Counted from the first letter of the stretch, positions 54,931 through 63,836 are shown. The stretch: DNA of 64,000 nucleotides from Caballeronia turbans (GCA_001544655.2 FCOD02000019.1:47989-111988), one strand, 5' to 3'. The notes: generated from the sequence alone by a model not told the origin. Numbers and translations: made by a program.

Positions 54931-55782
54931 ATGCATGCGTTGAATACATCCGCGGTTCGCAACGAGCCGATCAATCCGCAGCCCGACTTCGCCGCGATCA
55001 AGTCCCGGCAACAGGCCACCTGGGCAAGCGGAGACTTTGCGGTCATCGGCACGACGTTGCAGATCGTCGGCGAGATGCTTGCCGAAGCGGTCGACGTGCG
55101 CGCCGGCGAACGCGTCCTCGATATCGCCGCCGGCAACGGCAACGCGACGCTCGCCGCGGCACGACGCTTCGCTCACGTGACATCGACCGACTACGTGCCC
55201 GCGTTGCTGGAAAAGGGCCGGGCGCGCGCGCAGGCCGAAGGGCTCGCGGTCGATTTCAAGGTGGCCGATGCGGAAGACCTGCCCTTTGACGACGGCAGCT
55301 TCGATGTCGTCCTGTCCACCTATGGCGCAATGTTCACGCCGGATCACAAGCGTCCCGCGAGCGAGATGCTTCGTGTGGCAAAGAGCGGCGGGCGCATCGG
55401 CATGGCGAACTGGACGCCCGAAGGTTTCATCGGGCAGTTGTTCAAGATCATCGGCGCTTATGTACCGCCGCCCGCGGGCCTGCAATCGCCCGCGCTCTGG
55501 GGCACCGAGCCGCATCTCGTCGCGCTGTTCGGGTCGGAGGCGGCGGACATTCGTTGCGTGCGCAAGCACTTCAACATGCGCTATGAATCGGGCGCGCACT
55601 GGATTCAGGTGTTCCGCGATTTTTACGGACCGGTGCACCGCGCGTTCGCCACGCTCGATTCCGCGAAGCAGGCGGAACTGGAACGCGATATCACCGGCCT
55701 GCTCGAACGCTGCAATGTGGCGGGAACGTCGTCGCTCGTGGTGCCGAGCGAGTACATGGAAGTGGTGATCGTCAAGCGTTGA
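54931..55782 (+). CDS. SAM-dependent class I methyltransferase
   Basis: A 283-residue methyltransferase of the UbiE/Methyltransf_11 kind. The SAM-binding motif I is VLDIAAGNGNATLAAA at residues 62-77, motif II is VADAEDLPFDDGSFDVVLS and motif III is RVAKSGGRIGMANWTPEGF. GGAGAAGG lies before the ATG at 54931. The substrate is unknown; enzymes of this subgroup often methylate small molecules. A divergent AraC regulator is adjacent. Confidence 0.87.
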   Translation: MHALNTSAVRNEPINPQPDFAAIKSRQQATWASGDFAVIGTTLQIVGEMLAEAVDVRAGERVLDIAAGNGNATLAAARRFAHVTSTDYVPALLEKGRARAQAEGLAVDFKVADAEDLPFDDGSFDVVLSTYGAMFTPDHKRPASEMLRVAKSGGRIGMANWTPEGFIGQLFKIIGAYVPPPAGLQSPALWGTEPHLVALFGSEAADIRCVRKHFNMRYESGAHWIQVFRDFYGPVHRAFATLDSAKQAELERDITGLLERCNVAGTSSLVVPSEYMEVVIVKR

Positions 55783-55799
55783 TGTGCGGCGCATGACGC

Positions 55800-55832
55800 G
55801 CGATTCACGCGTCCGGCCGGCGCGTGAATCGC
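55800..55832. terminator. Hairpin between methyltransferase and Gfo/Idh genes
   Basis: A perfect 12-bp stem (55800-55811 with 55821-55832, loop of nine) lies between two convergent genes. T runs are absent. Confidence 0.6.
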
Positions 55833-55841
55833 TTCGGCCAC

Positions 55842-56888
55842 TCAAAGCGTGACGGGCTTCTCGCTGCGCGCGCTTTCGCTGATCGCCGCGAGCGTCGCGG
55901 CATTGTCGAGGCTCACCTGCGCGTAGTACTCGATCGCGGCGGCGTCGCGCGTCGCAACCATGCGCGCGAAGCTTTCCGCCGCGAAGAAGAAGCCGCTGCC
56001 CACATCGGATGCGACCGGCTCGAACGGCACCGAATTCGGAATGCCGCGCCGCACGCGCATCTGGCTCGGCAGATAGCCGTACTGGTCGCCGGCCGTTTCT
56101 GCGCTCGTATGATTGAGATACTCGGTGTCGATGGTGCCTTGCGAGCCGATGATCGTCGCGTAACGATGATTCGCCGCATCCATCGCGCACGAGACCTGCG
56201 CGCGGCGGCCATCGGCATAGACGAGCGTCGCCATGAGACTGATGTCGACCTTGCTGTCGGCCCACGTCGCGATTGCATCGACGCGTTGCGGGGCGCATCC
56301 CATCACGAGGCGAATGAGGCTCAGCGGATAGCTGCCCGCGTCGAGCAGCGCGCCGCCGCCGAGCTCGGGCTTCATGCGGATGTTCGCGCCGGGATTGCCC
56401 ACCGTGAAGCCGAAGCTCGCCTGAATCGCGCGCACCTCGCCGATCGCGCCTTCGCCGATCAGCGCCATCATCGCGGCGGTCTGCGGCTGGAAGTAATACG
56501 GGAACGATTCGAGCAGCATCACGCCGTTGCGATCGGCGGCCTCGAACATGCGCACGGCTTCGTCGCGGTCGAGCGCAAGCGGCTTTTCGCACAGTATGTG
56601 CTTGCCGTGGTCCGCGGCCTTGATCGCCCATTCGGCATGCAGGCTGTTGGGCAGCGGAATATAGACGGCGTCGATATCCGGGCTCGCAAGCAGCGCATCA
56701 TAGCTGCCGAACCATGTGTCGATGCCGTTCGCTTGCGCGAAGGCTTTCGCGTTTTCGTCGCTGCGGCTCGCGACAGCCACGACGCGCACGCGCTCGCTCG
56801 GCCTGACGTCACGCGCGAACTGCCTGGCGATGTTCGCGCCGCCGAGAATGCCGAGGCGCAGGACGGATGATGCTTGAGTGGAAGACAA
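55842..56888 (-). CDS. Gfo/Idh/MocA family oxidoreductase
   Basis: A 348-residue NAD(P)-dependent dehydrogenase with an N-terminal Rossmann fold (LGILGGANIARQFARDV), the conserved EKP motif (ILCEKPLALDRDEAV) and the C-terminal substrate domain (GGGALLDAGSYPLSLIRLVMG). Family members oxidise sugars, inositols or related alcohols. The start is TTG at 56888, supported by AAGGAG 6 bases upstream. The exact substrate is not evident. Confidence 0.88.
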   Translation of the reverse strand: MSSTQASSVLRLGILGGANIARQFARDVRPSERVRVVAVASRSDENAKAFAQANGIDTWFGSYDALLASPDIDAVYIPLPNSLHAEWAIKAADHGKHILCEKPLALDRDEAVRMFEAADRNGVMLLESFPYYFQPQTAAMMALIGEGAIGEVRAIQASFGFTVGNPGANIRMKPELGGGALLDAGSYPLSLIRLVMGCAPQRVDAIATWADSKVDISLMATLVYADGRRAQVSCAMDAANHRYATIIGSQGTIDTEYLNHTSAETAGDQYGYLPSQMRVRRGIPNSVPFEPVASDVGSGFFFAAESFARMVATRDAAAIEYYAQVSLDNAATLAAISESARSEKPVTL

Positions 56889-56951
56889 GGCGGGCTCCTT
56901 GAGTTTGTACCAAATGGTTCATTCTCGAAAGGTAACACATCCGCCCATGCT

Positions 56952-57170
56952 TCAGGGCGCGCACCTGTCGGGGCGAATCTTCGTGCCGCGCTGATCGGCG
57001 GGGACGTGGCAATTGTCGACCCGTTGCTCGTCGCTTGCCTTGTCGCCCAGGCGCTCTTTCAGCGTCTTCGGTTCGGACGCCGCGGCCGAAGCGGTAGCAG
57101 GCGCGTCGACATTGGCCGCAAGCACGGCGCAGGTCCATGCGAGACATGCGCAAAGGACGAGCTTCTTCAT
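56952..57170 (-). CDS. Small secreted protein downstream of the sensor kinase
   Basis: A 72-residue exported protein with a signal peptide (MKKLVLCACLAWTCAVLA, cleavage near residue 19). The mature part has two cysteines (VDNCHVPADQ and PDRCAP) that may form a disulfide. I do not recognise the family. It lies 80 bases downstream of the histidine kinase gene on the same strand and could belong to that transcript or have its own promoter. Confidence 0.68.
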   Translation of the reverse strand: MKKLVLCACLAWTCAVLAANVDAPATASAAASEPKTLKERLGDKASDEQRVDNCHVPADQRGTKIRPDRCAP

Positions 57171-57250
57171 GATAGGCCCGGCATGGAGAGATGAAACGAC
57201 AAGCATCGTCGCGCCTGGAACGGATGACGCCCCGCTTCTTGCGCTTTCAT

Positions 57251-58630
57251 TCACACATGCATTCCGCTGACGATGTCCTTCGCGTGCGGCGCCGATGCAA
57301 CCGCGCGCAAGCCGCGCACCCGGACGATGAGTCCGCTCGCATCGTCGCGATTCGTGACTTCGAGCGTCGCGTGATGCCGTTGTGCGACGCGCAGCGCGAT
57401 CGCGAGGCCGAGCCCGCTGCCATGCCCCGACGTGCCCACGCAGCGATAGAAGCGGTCGCAGACGCGATCGATCTCGCTTTCCGGAATGCCCGGACCGGAA
57501 TCGAGCACGGTCAGCGCGATGCCTTCCGCTTCGCGCCGCAACGTCACGTCGACGCGTCCGCCGTGCGGCGTATGACGGATCGCGTTGTCGAGCAGGTTGT
57601 TCACGAGCACGGCGAGCGCGTGCATGTCGCCCATGACGGTGAACGCGTCGTGTTCGTCCCGCGCCTGTTCGAGCTCGAGGCCGAGATCGATCGAGCGCGC
57701 TTCGGCCAGCAAGGAGAAATCGCTCACGCGGAGTTCGCACAGCGCGCGCAGGCTCATCGGCGCGATAGCCGCCTCGCGCGCGGCATCTTCGCGCGCCATG
57801 CTGAGCAGTTGCTGCGCGAGATGGATGAGCCGATTCAGCCGGCCATCGATTTTCGCGAGCGTCGCGGCATCGACCTGAAGCGAACCGTCGCCGATCGCGC
57901 CCTGGATTTGCAGCTTGAGCGCCGTGAGCGGCGTGCGCAACTCGTGAGCCGCATCCGCGACGAACGTGCGCTGCGCCTGCGACGCGTCACCGAGGCGCCC
58001 GAGCAGATCATTCAACGCGTTGACAAGGGGATGCAGTTCGTCGGGCATCGGCTTGTCGAATGCAATGGGTTTGAGCGATTCCGGCGAGCGCGCGGCGAGC
58101 GAGTGCGACAGCCAGCGCACCGGCGAAAGCCCGCGCGCGACGACGAAGAGCACGATCACGACGATCACCGGAATGAGCAAGGCGAGCGGCCAGATCGTGC
58201 GCAGCGCGAGCGAGATGGCGAGATCGTCGCGAATGAAATAGGGCTGGGCCACCTGGATGAAACGGTCTTGCTGCGCGACGCCAAACGCGCGCCAGCGATA
58301 GCCTTCGCGCTCGGCGGAGCCGAAACCCACGCCAAAACGCGGCAGCGCGGGCTCGTGAGGCGAGTGATAGATGAGCCGGCCGGACCGGTCCCAAATGTCG
58401 ATGACGAGCCTGTCATCCGCAATGCCATGCAGTTCGTGATCGCGCCCTTGCGCGACATCGTCGGCGTTGATGTTGTGCGGCAGCGAGAGCGCGACGGTGC
58501 GCAGCTCGTAGTCGAAGAGCTCGCCCGCTTCAAGCCGCGCCGTGCTGAAAATGCCGATACCCGCGATCAGACAGGCGACGCCGAGGCCGCATAAGAGCCA
58601 TCCGAGCAGCCATCGGCGAATTGATGTCAT
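57251..58630 (-). CDS. Sensor histidine kinase, QseC/PmrB type
   Basis: A 459-residue inner-membrane kinase. Two membrane segments (about 8-30 and 145-166) flank a periplasmic sensor domain. A HAMP region follows, then a HisKA domain with the phosphoacceptor His229 (ADAAHELRTPLTALK) and an HATPase with LLDNAIRHTP and SGHGSGLGLAIALRVAQRH. The gene overlaps its response regulator gene by four bases. The layout and the CTTAAG repeats upstream of the pair resemble QseBC and PmrAB systems, which answer to metals, polymyxin-like stress or host signals. Confidence 0.92.
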   Translation of the reverse strand: MTSIRRWLLGWLLCGLGVACLIAGIGIFSTARLEAGELFDYELRTVALSLPHNINADDVAQGRDHELHGIADDRLVIDIWDRSGRLIYHSPHEPALPRFGVGFGSAEREGYRWRAFGVAQQDRFIQVAQPYFIRDDLAISLALRTIWPLALLIPVIVVIVLFVVARGLSPVRWLSHSLAARSPESLKPIAFDKPMPDELHPLVNALNDLLGRLGDASQAQRTFVADAAHELRTPLTALKLQIQGAIGDGSLQVDAATLAKIDGRLNRLIHLAQQLLSMAREDAAREAAIAPMSLRALCELRVSDFSLLAEARSIDLGLELEQARDEHDAFTVMGDMHALAVLVNNLLDNAIRHTPHGGRVDVTLRREAEGIALTVLDSGPGIPESEIDRVCDRFYRCVGTSGHGSGLGLAIALRVAQRHHATLEVTNRDDASGLIVRVRGLRAVASAPHAKDIVSGMHV

Positions 58631-59289
58631 CCGATCCTCTTCAGGCGATAACCGACACCGCGCACCGTCACGATTTCCTCCGCGCCGATCTTGCGCCGCA
58701 AGCTGTGCACATGGACTTCGATCGCGTTGCTGCCGACTTCCTCACCCCAGCCGTACAGCTTTTCTTCGAGCTCCGAGCGGCGAAACACGCGCGACGGCTC
58801 CTCGATCAGCGCCTGCAGCAGCGCGAACTCGCGCGGCACGAGGTTGAGCGCGACGCCGCCCTTGCCTGCTTCGTGCGCGGCGGGATCGAGGGTCAGCTCG
58901 CCGTGCGAATACACCGGATGCTTGTGGCCCGTGCGGCGTCTCAGAAGCGCGCGCACGCGGGCGGCGAGCTCGTCGAGATCGAAGGGCTTCATCAGGTAGT
59001 CGTCCGCGCCGGCATCGAGGCCACGGATGCGGTCGTCGACGGCATCGCGCGCGGTCAGGATCATCACGGGCGCATCGCCGCCGTTCTTGCGATACGTGGC
59101 GAGCACGTCGAGACCGTCGCGCTTGGGCAGATTCAGGTCCAGCAGCACGAGGTCGTAGACGCCGTTGCCGAGCGAAAGCTCCGCCGCCCGGCCGTCCTGC
59201 GCCCAGTCGACGGTGTAACCCCCGCGACGCAACGCGGCGAGCACGGTTTCCGCGATCATCTCGTCGTCCTCCACCAATAACAGGCGCAT
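58627..59289 (-). CDS. OmpR-family response regulator, QseB/PmrA type
   Basis: A 220-residue regulator. The receiver has the acidic pair at Asp9 with Glu8 (VEDDE), the phosphoacceptor Asp51 (LVLLDLNLPKRDG) and the lysine in YLMKPFDLDEL. The C-terminal OmpR winged helix ends in EVHVHSLRRKIG and VRGVGYRLKRI, typical of QseB/PmrA/TctD. The ATG at 59289 is chosen; an upstream frame to 59373 would cover the CTTAAG repeat. It is the first gene of the regulator-kinase operon and probably binds the direct repeats at 59339-59355. Confidence 0.93.
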   Translation of the reverse strand: MRLLLVEDDEMIAETVLAALRRGGYTVDWAQDGRAAELSLGNGVYDLVLLDLNLPKRDGLDVLATYRKNGGDAPVMILTARDAVDDRIRGLDAGADDYLMKPFDLDELAARVRALLRRRTGHKHPVYSHGELTLDPAAHEAGKGGVALNLVPREFALLQALIEEPSRVFRRSELEEKLYGWGEEVGSNAIEVHVHSLRRKIGAEEIVTVRGVGYRLKRIG

Positions 59290-59338
59290 GCGCTTTCTCC
59301 AGGCTCGAACAGGTCGCACCGATTGTCCGGCCTGCATG

Positions 59339-59355
59339 CTTAAGCGCCACTTAAG
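59339..59355. promoter_or_regulatory. QseB/PmrA-type box 1
   Basis: CTTAAG at 59339-59344 is repeated at 59350-59355 with five bases between, a perfect direct repeat of the PmrA/QseB form. It lies 50 bases before the regulator start, suiting autoregulation. Confidence 0.75.
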
Positions 59356-59408
59356 TTTTGCGCGCTGCCGCACATCGTGGCCCCGTTATCGGCGTCGTGC
59401 GCGTCCTG

Positions 59409-59425
59409 CTTAAGCATTGCATAAG
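59409..59425. promoter_or_regulatory. QseB/PmrA-type box 2
   Basis: CTTAAG at 59409-59414 and CATAAG at 59420-59425 are spaced by five bases, one mismatch from box 1. It lies about 60 bases before the gene at 59488. Confidence 0.6.
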
Positions 59426-59487
59426 CTTCGTCCCCGCACTATACCGTCGAGCGCGCCGATTCGCGGCCGTGCGGCCCGGAGATGCCG

Positions 59488-59877
59488 ATGCGATCGTCCA
59501 CTCTTGCTTCCCTGCGTGCGAATGCGGTGCTGATCGCCTGGTGCATCGCCGCGTCGGATGCCGCGTGGCTCACGGTCTGCGGCTGCGCGGGCCACGTGAA
59601 TGCGCTCGGAAGTACCGCGGTGCGCCTTGCGACTCTCGCGAGCGCCGCGGGCATCGTGCTCGTCGTGCGGCGCATTGCGAGGCTCGCATTCGATGCCGCC
59701 CGTTCGGCACGCCGCATCGCCTGGGCTTCGGACAAGCTCGTGATCGACGGAGCCTGCCCGGGCGACTGGCTCGTGCAGCTTCATGTGGAACTTCATCCCG
59801 CCGGCTCCCGGCTCAGCGGCGCGCAGACCTGTCCGCGCGCCGCGGCGTCCTGCAGAGTGCCACGCGGTCGGGCGTGA
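59488..59877 (+). CDS. Small membrane protein, hypothetical
   Basis: A 129-residue protein with one or two hydrophobic segments (ANAVLIAWCIAASDAAWLTV at about 10-30 and LATLASAAGIVLVVRRIA at about 48-65) and five cysteines, two of them near the basic C-terminus. I do not recognise the family. The ATG at 59488 has GGAG at good distance; the ATG at 59482 does not. A QseB/PmrA-type box lies upstream and a strong terminator downstream, which supports a real, regulated gene. Confidence 0.6.
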   Translation: MRSSTLASLRANAVLIAWCIAASDAAWLTVCGCAGHVNALGSTAVRLATLASAAGIVLVVRRIARLAFDAARSARRIAWASDKLVIDGACPGDWLVQLHVELHPAGSRLSGAQTCPRAAASCRVPRGRA

Positions 59878-59903
59878 ACTCGGAACTCGCCCGACCACCT
59901 TCG

Positions 59904-59930
59904 CCCGGCCTCTCCGCCGGGTTTTTTTTT
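59904..59930 (+). terminator. Intrinsic terminator after the small membrane protein gene
   Basis: CCCGGC at 59904-59909 pairs with GCCGGG at 59916-59921 and is followed by nine T. Confidence 0.9.
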
Positions 59931-60003
59931 CGTCCACGGTAGTTTCCTCACGCGACGATACACATGCCTTTCATCGCAATTTCAATGCGCATGCGTTCGC
60001 TTG

Positions 60004-60020
60004 TCTAAGCATCTCTTAAG
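60004..60020. promoter_or_regulatory. QseB/PmrA-type box 3
   Basis: TCTAAG at 60004-60009 and CTTAAG at 60015-60020 are spaced by five bases. It lies in the 280-base region before the MarR-GNAT gene, which otherwise shows no gene. Confidence 0.5.
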
Positions 60021-60116
60021 GTTTGCGAAGGCAGGCTTCGGTTCTCGACACGCATTCGAATCACTGCGCTGTGCAAGGCAACTGTGGAGATCCATTCGCA
60101 CGCGATCGCGGCTAAA

Positions 60117-60134
60117 GGTGAGCATTTTCGGGAG
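60117..60134 (+). repeat. 18-bp bipartite motif, copy 8
   Basis: Reads GGTGAGCATTTTCGGGAG, preceded by AAA. It lies about 80 bases before the MarR-GNAT gene and 19 bases before the first of the twin operators. Confidence 0.65.
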
Positions 60135-60152
60135 CACGATTTTTCTTGCGAA

Positions 60153-60201
60153 AGTTGCATGCCGCAACTAAATTGAACGGACATGGTTGCGCTTTGCAAC
60201 C
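60153..60201. promoter_or_regulatory. Twin palindromic operators before the MarR-GNAT gene
   Basis: AGTTGCATGCCGCAACT at 60153-60169 and GGTTGCGCTTTGCAACC at 60185-60201 are both perfect palindromes with the shared form GTTGC-N5-GCAAC. Their centres are 32 bases apart, about three helical turns. The second lies 12 bases before the start codon, suiting repression by the MarR domain. Confidence 0.75.
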
Positions 60202-60213
60202 GATGGAGCCGTC

Positions 60214-61188
60214 ATGGATTTCATCGACACACCCGTTCAATCCCGCGATAAAACGATCCTCGAATTGCGCGAGTTCTCGCGCAAGCTCGTGCGCGAACTG
60301 GGCTTCATGCGCAACACGCTCGCCGAGAGCGGCCTGCCGCCGTCAGCGGTGCACGCGATCATCGAGATCGGCGCGACACCCGGCATTCAGGCGCGCGACA
60401 TCGCGCAGATCTTGCGACTGGACAAGTCCAACGCGAGCCGGCAGATTGCGCGGCTCGAAGCGGCGGGGCTCGTCACGCGGCAAACATCCAGCGATGATGC
60501 GCGCTCGTCCGAGCTCTATCTCACGGCGGCAGGCCAGAAGCTGCGCAGAAAGATCGACAAGTTCGCGACCGATCAGGTCTCCGATGCGCTGCGCCGCATG
60601 GTGCCCGAGGATCAGCAGACGCTCGTGCGCTCGCTCGCGCTCTACGCCGATGCGCTCGCGCACGGTCACGACCACAAGACGGCGCACGCCGCGCAGGCGC
60701 CGAATGCGCGCGTCGTCGAGGGATACCGGCCGGGCTGCATCGGCGATGTAACGAGCCTGCACGCGCGCTTCTATGCGCATCATGCGGGCTTTGGCGTCTA
60801 CTTCGAGCGCAAGGTCGCCACCGAACTGGCCGCGTTCGCCGAGAGCCTGCCCGCGCCCGGCAAGGCGCTGTGGCTCGTCATGGACGGCGAACGCACGCTC
60901 GGCTCGCTCGCCATCGACGGCGATGCGAAGACGCGCGTCGCGCATCTGCGCTGGTTCATCATCGACGATACATTGCGCGGCAGCGGCGTGGGCCGGCAAC
61001 TGATGGCGCGCGCGATGGATTTCGTCGATGCCCACTACGACGAGACGTATCTCTGGACCTTCAAGAGCCTCGACGCCGCGCGCCATCTGTACGAATCCTT
61101 CGGCTTCACCTTGACCGATGAAGCCGAAGGCACGCAATGGGGGACGTCGGTGATCGAGCAGCGCTTCGCGCGCCGCCCGGTTCGATGA
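60214..61188 (+). CDS. MarR-GNAT fusion: winged-helix regulator with acetyltransferase
   Basis: A 324-residue protein with a MarR winged helix at residues 15-145 (GIQARDIAQILRLDKSNASRQIARLEAAGLVTRQ) and a GNAT acetyltransferase at 170-320 (DTLRGSGVGRQLMARAMDFVD for acetyl-CoA). The ATG at 60214 is preferred to the frame start at 60187, because the second palindromic operator would then lie inside the gene. It has the same domain order as the protein at 52812-53696 but low identity. It is convergent with the DapA-type gene, with one base between stop codons. Confidence 0.9.
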   Translation: MDFIDTPVQSRDKTILELREFSRKLVRELGFMRNTLAESGLPPSAVHAIIEIGATPGIQARDIAQILRLDKSNASRQIARLEAAGLVTRQTSSDDARSSELYLTAAGQKLRRKIDKFATDQVSDALRRMVPEDQQTLVRSLALYADALAHGHDHKTAHAAQAPNARVVEGYRPGCIGDVTSLHARFYAHHAGFGVYFERKVATELAAFAESLPAPGKALWLVMDGERTLGSLAIDGDAKTRVAHLRWFIIDDTLRGSGVGRQLMARAMDFVDAHYDETYLWTFKSLDAARHLYESFGFTLTDEAEGTQWGTSVIEQRFARRPVR

Positions 61189-61189
61189 T

Positions 61190-62110
61190 TCATCCACGCA
61201 AAACGCGCGACGCCGGCCCGAGGCGTTGCGCGAACCGCCGTGCGCATTCGATGCCGAACGGGGTCGGTCGCGCGCCGCGATCGTGCACGACATCGAAGCC
61301 CATGCGCCATGCCGCGATGCGCTTGCCGTAACAGGTGAGCGTTTCCAGGGACTGCATCACGAAGACGATTTCCGGCAGCGTTTGTGCATACAGCGATTCG
61401 GCGTCGTGCTCGTGCCCTTCGACGAACGCCTGATGGATCGCCACCTGGCGATCGAACGCATCCGGCGCGACGATCAGGCCGTCGCAGCCCGCGCGCAGGT
61501 TGTCGACGAGTTCCTGACCGCCGCGTCCGTTGAACACCGCGAGAGGCTGTTCGAGCGCGCGCAGGCGTTCGATGGTCGCGCGGATCGTCCCGGCCGGGCC
61601 TTCGCCTTTCAGCAAACGAAAGTTGGGCTGCTCGGCCGCGAGCGCGGCGATCGATTCGGCGGACAGACCAACGCCGAGATATTCCGGCGCGTTCTGAATG
61701 CCTGCGTTCGCGCCGGTTCGTTCGAGCACCGATGCGAAGAACTCGTAATAGAAGGCTTCGGGCTCGCCGCGTATCGATGGCGGCTGAAGGATGAGCCATG
61801 ATGCGCCGCGTTCGAGCGCGTAGTCAGCGAGCGCGACTTGGCGCTCGATGCTGTCGCCGGTGATCGTGACCGCGAGCGGCACGCGGCCCGCGATGTGCGC
61901 GGCACAGTCGTCGATCATCGTGCGCTTTTCGGCGTCGGACAGGCGATTCACTTCAGTTGCAAGACCGAGCGTGACGATCGCGGGCGCGCCCGCCGCGATG
62001 GTCGCGTCGATCTGTCTGCGCGTGGCGTCGCCGTCGAGCCGGTTCAGCGCGTCGAAGTAGGCGTAGAGCACCGGCCACATGCCGGACGGCGGCGTTTGAT
62101 GTTGTGACAT
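61190..62110 (-). CDS. DapA family aldolase/dehydratase for sugar acids
   Basis: A 306-residue TIM-barrel lyase of the dihydrodipicolinate synthase family. The Schiff-base lysine is Lys168 (FRLLKGEGPAGT) and the conserved tyrosine is Tyr144 (NAPEYLGVGL). The dapA glycine-threonine segment appears as IVTLGLATE. The neighbour upstream is an IlvD/Edd dehydratase 13 bases away, so the substrate is probably a 2-keto-3-deoxy sugar acid made by that enzyme, not aspartate semialdehyde. GGAGACGATCG precedes the ATG. Confidence 0.87.
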   Translation of the reverse strand: MSQHQTPPSGMWPVLYAYFDALNRLDGDATRRQIDATIAAGAPAIVTLGLATEVNRLSDAEKRTMIDDCAAHIAGRVPLAVTITGDSIERQVALADYALERGASWLILQPPSIRGEPEAFYYEFFASVLERTGANAGIQNAPEYLGVGLSAESIAALAAEQPNFRLLKGEGPAGTIRATIERLRALEQPLAVFNGRGGQELVDNLRAGCDGLIVAPDAFDRQVAIHQAFVEGHEHDAESLYAQTLPEIVFVMQSLETLTCYGKRIAAWRMGFDVVHDRGARPTPFGIECARRFAQRLGPASRVLRG

Positions 62111-62123
62111 CGATCGTCTCCGC

Positions 62124-63836
62124 TCAATGTGAATCGCGCGGCACCGGCGCGCCGCTCGAACCGACGAGGAAATCCAGGTCCGCGCCCTGATCCGCCTGCA
62201 AGACATGCTCCACGTACAAGCGGTAATAGCCCCGCCTCGGCAGCTCGGGCGCTTGCCATGCGGCGCGGCGCTTTGCCAGTTCTTCGTCCGACACTTCGAG
62301 ATGCAGACGGCGCGCCTCGACGTCGAGCTCGATCATGTCGCCTGTCTGCACGAGCGCAAGCGGGCCGCCCGCCGCGGCCTCCGGTGACACGTGCAGCACG
62401 ACCGCGCCGTATGCGGTGCCGCTCATGCGGCCATCGGAAATGCGGACCATGTCGGTGATGCCCTTTTGCAGCACTTTTTTCGGCAGCGGCATGTTGCCGA
62501 CTTCGGCGAAACCCGGATAACCCTTCGGCCCCGCGCCCTTCAGGACCATGATGCAGTGCTCGTCGATATCGAGCGAATCGTCGTCGACTTTCGCGTGCAA
62601 GTCCTCGACGTTTTCGAACACGACCGCGCGCCCGCGATGCTTCAGCAAGGATTGCGTCGCCGCCGATGGCTTGATGACCGCGCCGTTCGGCGCGAGATTG
62701 CCCTTCAGCACCGCGATGCCCGCGTGCGGCTTGAACGGCTTCTCGAACCGGGTGATGACCTTATCGTCGTAGTTGGGCGCTTCGCTCACGTTGTCCCAGA
62801 TCGTCCGGCCGTTCACCGTGAGCGCATCGCGATGCAGCAAGCCTTGCTCGCCGAGCTGACGCAGGACCGCGGGCAAGCCGCCCGCGTAATAGAAGTCTTC
62901 CATCAGATACTCGCCCGATGGTTGCAGGTTCACGAGGCACGGCACGTCGGACCCGAGTTCCCAGTCCTCGAGCTTCAGTTCGACGCCGATGCGTTTCGCC
63001 AGCGCAATCAGATGCACGACCGCATTCGTCGATCCGCCGATGGCCGCGTTCGTGCGGATCGCGTTCTCGAAGGCTTCGCGCGTGAGGATCTTGTCCATCG
63101 TGAGATCCTCCTTGACCATCCCGACGATGCGCCGCCCCGCCATATGCGCGAGCACCTGACGGCGCGCGTCGACGGCGGGAATCGCGGCGTTGTGCGGCAG
63201 GCCCATGCCGAGCGATTCGACCATCGACGCCATCGTGGACGCAGTGCCCATCGTCATGCAATGGCCGCGCGAGCGGTTCATGCACGATTCGGCTTCGACG
63301 AATTCCTCCTGCGTCATCTTGCCCGCGCGCACTTCCTCCGACATCTGCCATACGCCCGTGCCCGAACCGATCGTGCCGCCGCGAAAGCGCCCGTTCAGCA
63401 TCGGTCCGCCCGATACCGCGAGCGCGGGCAGATTGCACGACGCCGCGCCCATCAGCAGGGCCGGCGTGGTCTTGTCGCAGCCGACGAGAAGAATGACGCC
63501 ATCGATGGGATTGCCGCGGATCGACTCTTCGACGTCCATCGACGCGAGGTTGCGAAACAGCATCGCCGTGGGCCGCAGATTCGATTCGCCGAGCGACATC
63601 ACCGGGAATTCGAGCGGCAGGCCGCCCGCCTCGCGCACGCCGCGCTTCACATACTCGGCGAGCTCGCGGAAATGCGCGTTGCAAGGCGTGAGTTCCGACC
63701 ATGTATTGCAGATGCCGATGACCGGCCGGCCATCGAACTGATCGTGAGGGATGCCCTGATTTTTCATCCACGAGCGGTGGATGAAGGCGTCTTTGTCGTT
63801 GCCGCCGAACCAGCTTTGCGAGCGTAGCTTGCGCAT
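62124..63836 (-). CDS. IlvD/Edd family sugar-acid dehydratase
   Basis: A 570-residue iron-sulfur dehydratase. Cys52 (LTPCN), Cys120 (LLVGCDKTTPA) and Cys193 (GHCMTMGTAS) match the cluster ligands of the family, and ISDGRMSGTAYG is the conserved late motif. The length and neighbouring DapA-type gene favour an L-arabinonate, D-xylonate or D-galactonate type sugar-acid dehydratase over dihydroxy-acid dehydratase of isoleucine-valine synthesis. AAAGGGGA lies before the ATG. It is the first gene of the two-gene operon seen here. Confidence 0.9.
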   Translation of the reverse strand: MRKLRSQSWFGGNDKDAFIHRSWMKNQGIPHDQFDGRPVIGICNTWSELTPCNAHFRELAEYVKRGVREAGGLPLEFPVMSLGESNLRPTAMLFRNLASMDVEESIRGNPIDGVILLVGCDKTTPALLMGAASCNLPALAVSGGPMLNGRFRGGTIGSGTGVWQMSEEVRAGKMTQEEFVEAESCMNRSRGHCMTMGTASTMASMVESLGMGLPHNAAIPAVDARRQVLAHMAGRRIVGMVKEDLTMDKILTREAFENAIRTNAAIGGSTNAVVHLIALAKRIGVELKLEDWELGSDVPCLVNLQPSGEYLMEDFYYAGGLPAVLRQLGEQGLLHRDALTVNGRTIWDNVSEAPNYDDKVITRFEKPFKPHAGIAVLKGNLAPNGAVIKPSAATQSLLKHRGRAVVFENVEDLHAKVDDDSLDIDEHCIMVLKGAGPKGYPGFAEVGNMPLPKKVLQKGITDMVRISDGRMSGTAYGAVVLHVSPEAAAGGPLALVQTGDMIELDVEARRLHLEVSDEELAKRRAAWQAPELPRRGYYRLYVEHVLQADQGADLDFLVGSSGAPVPRDSH

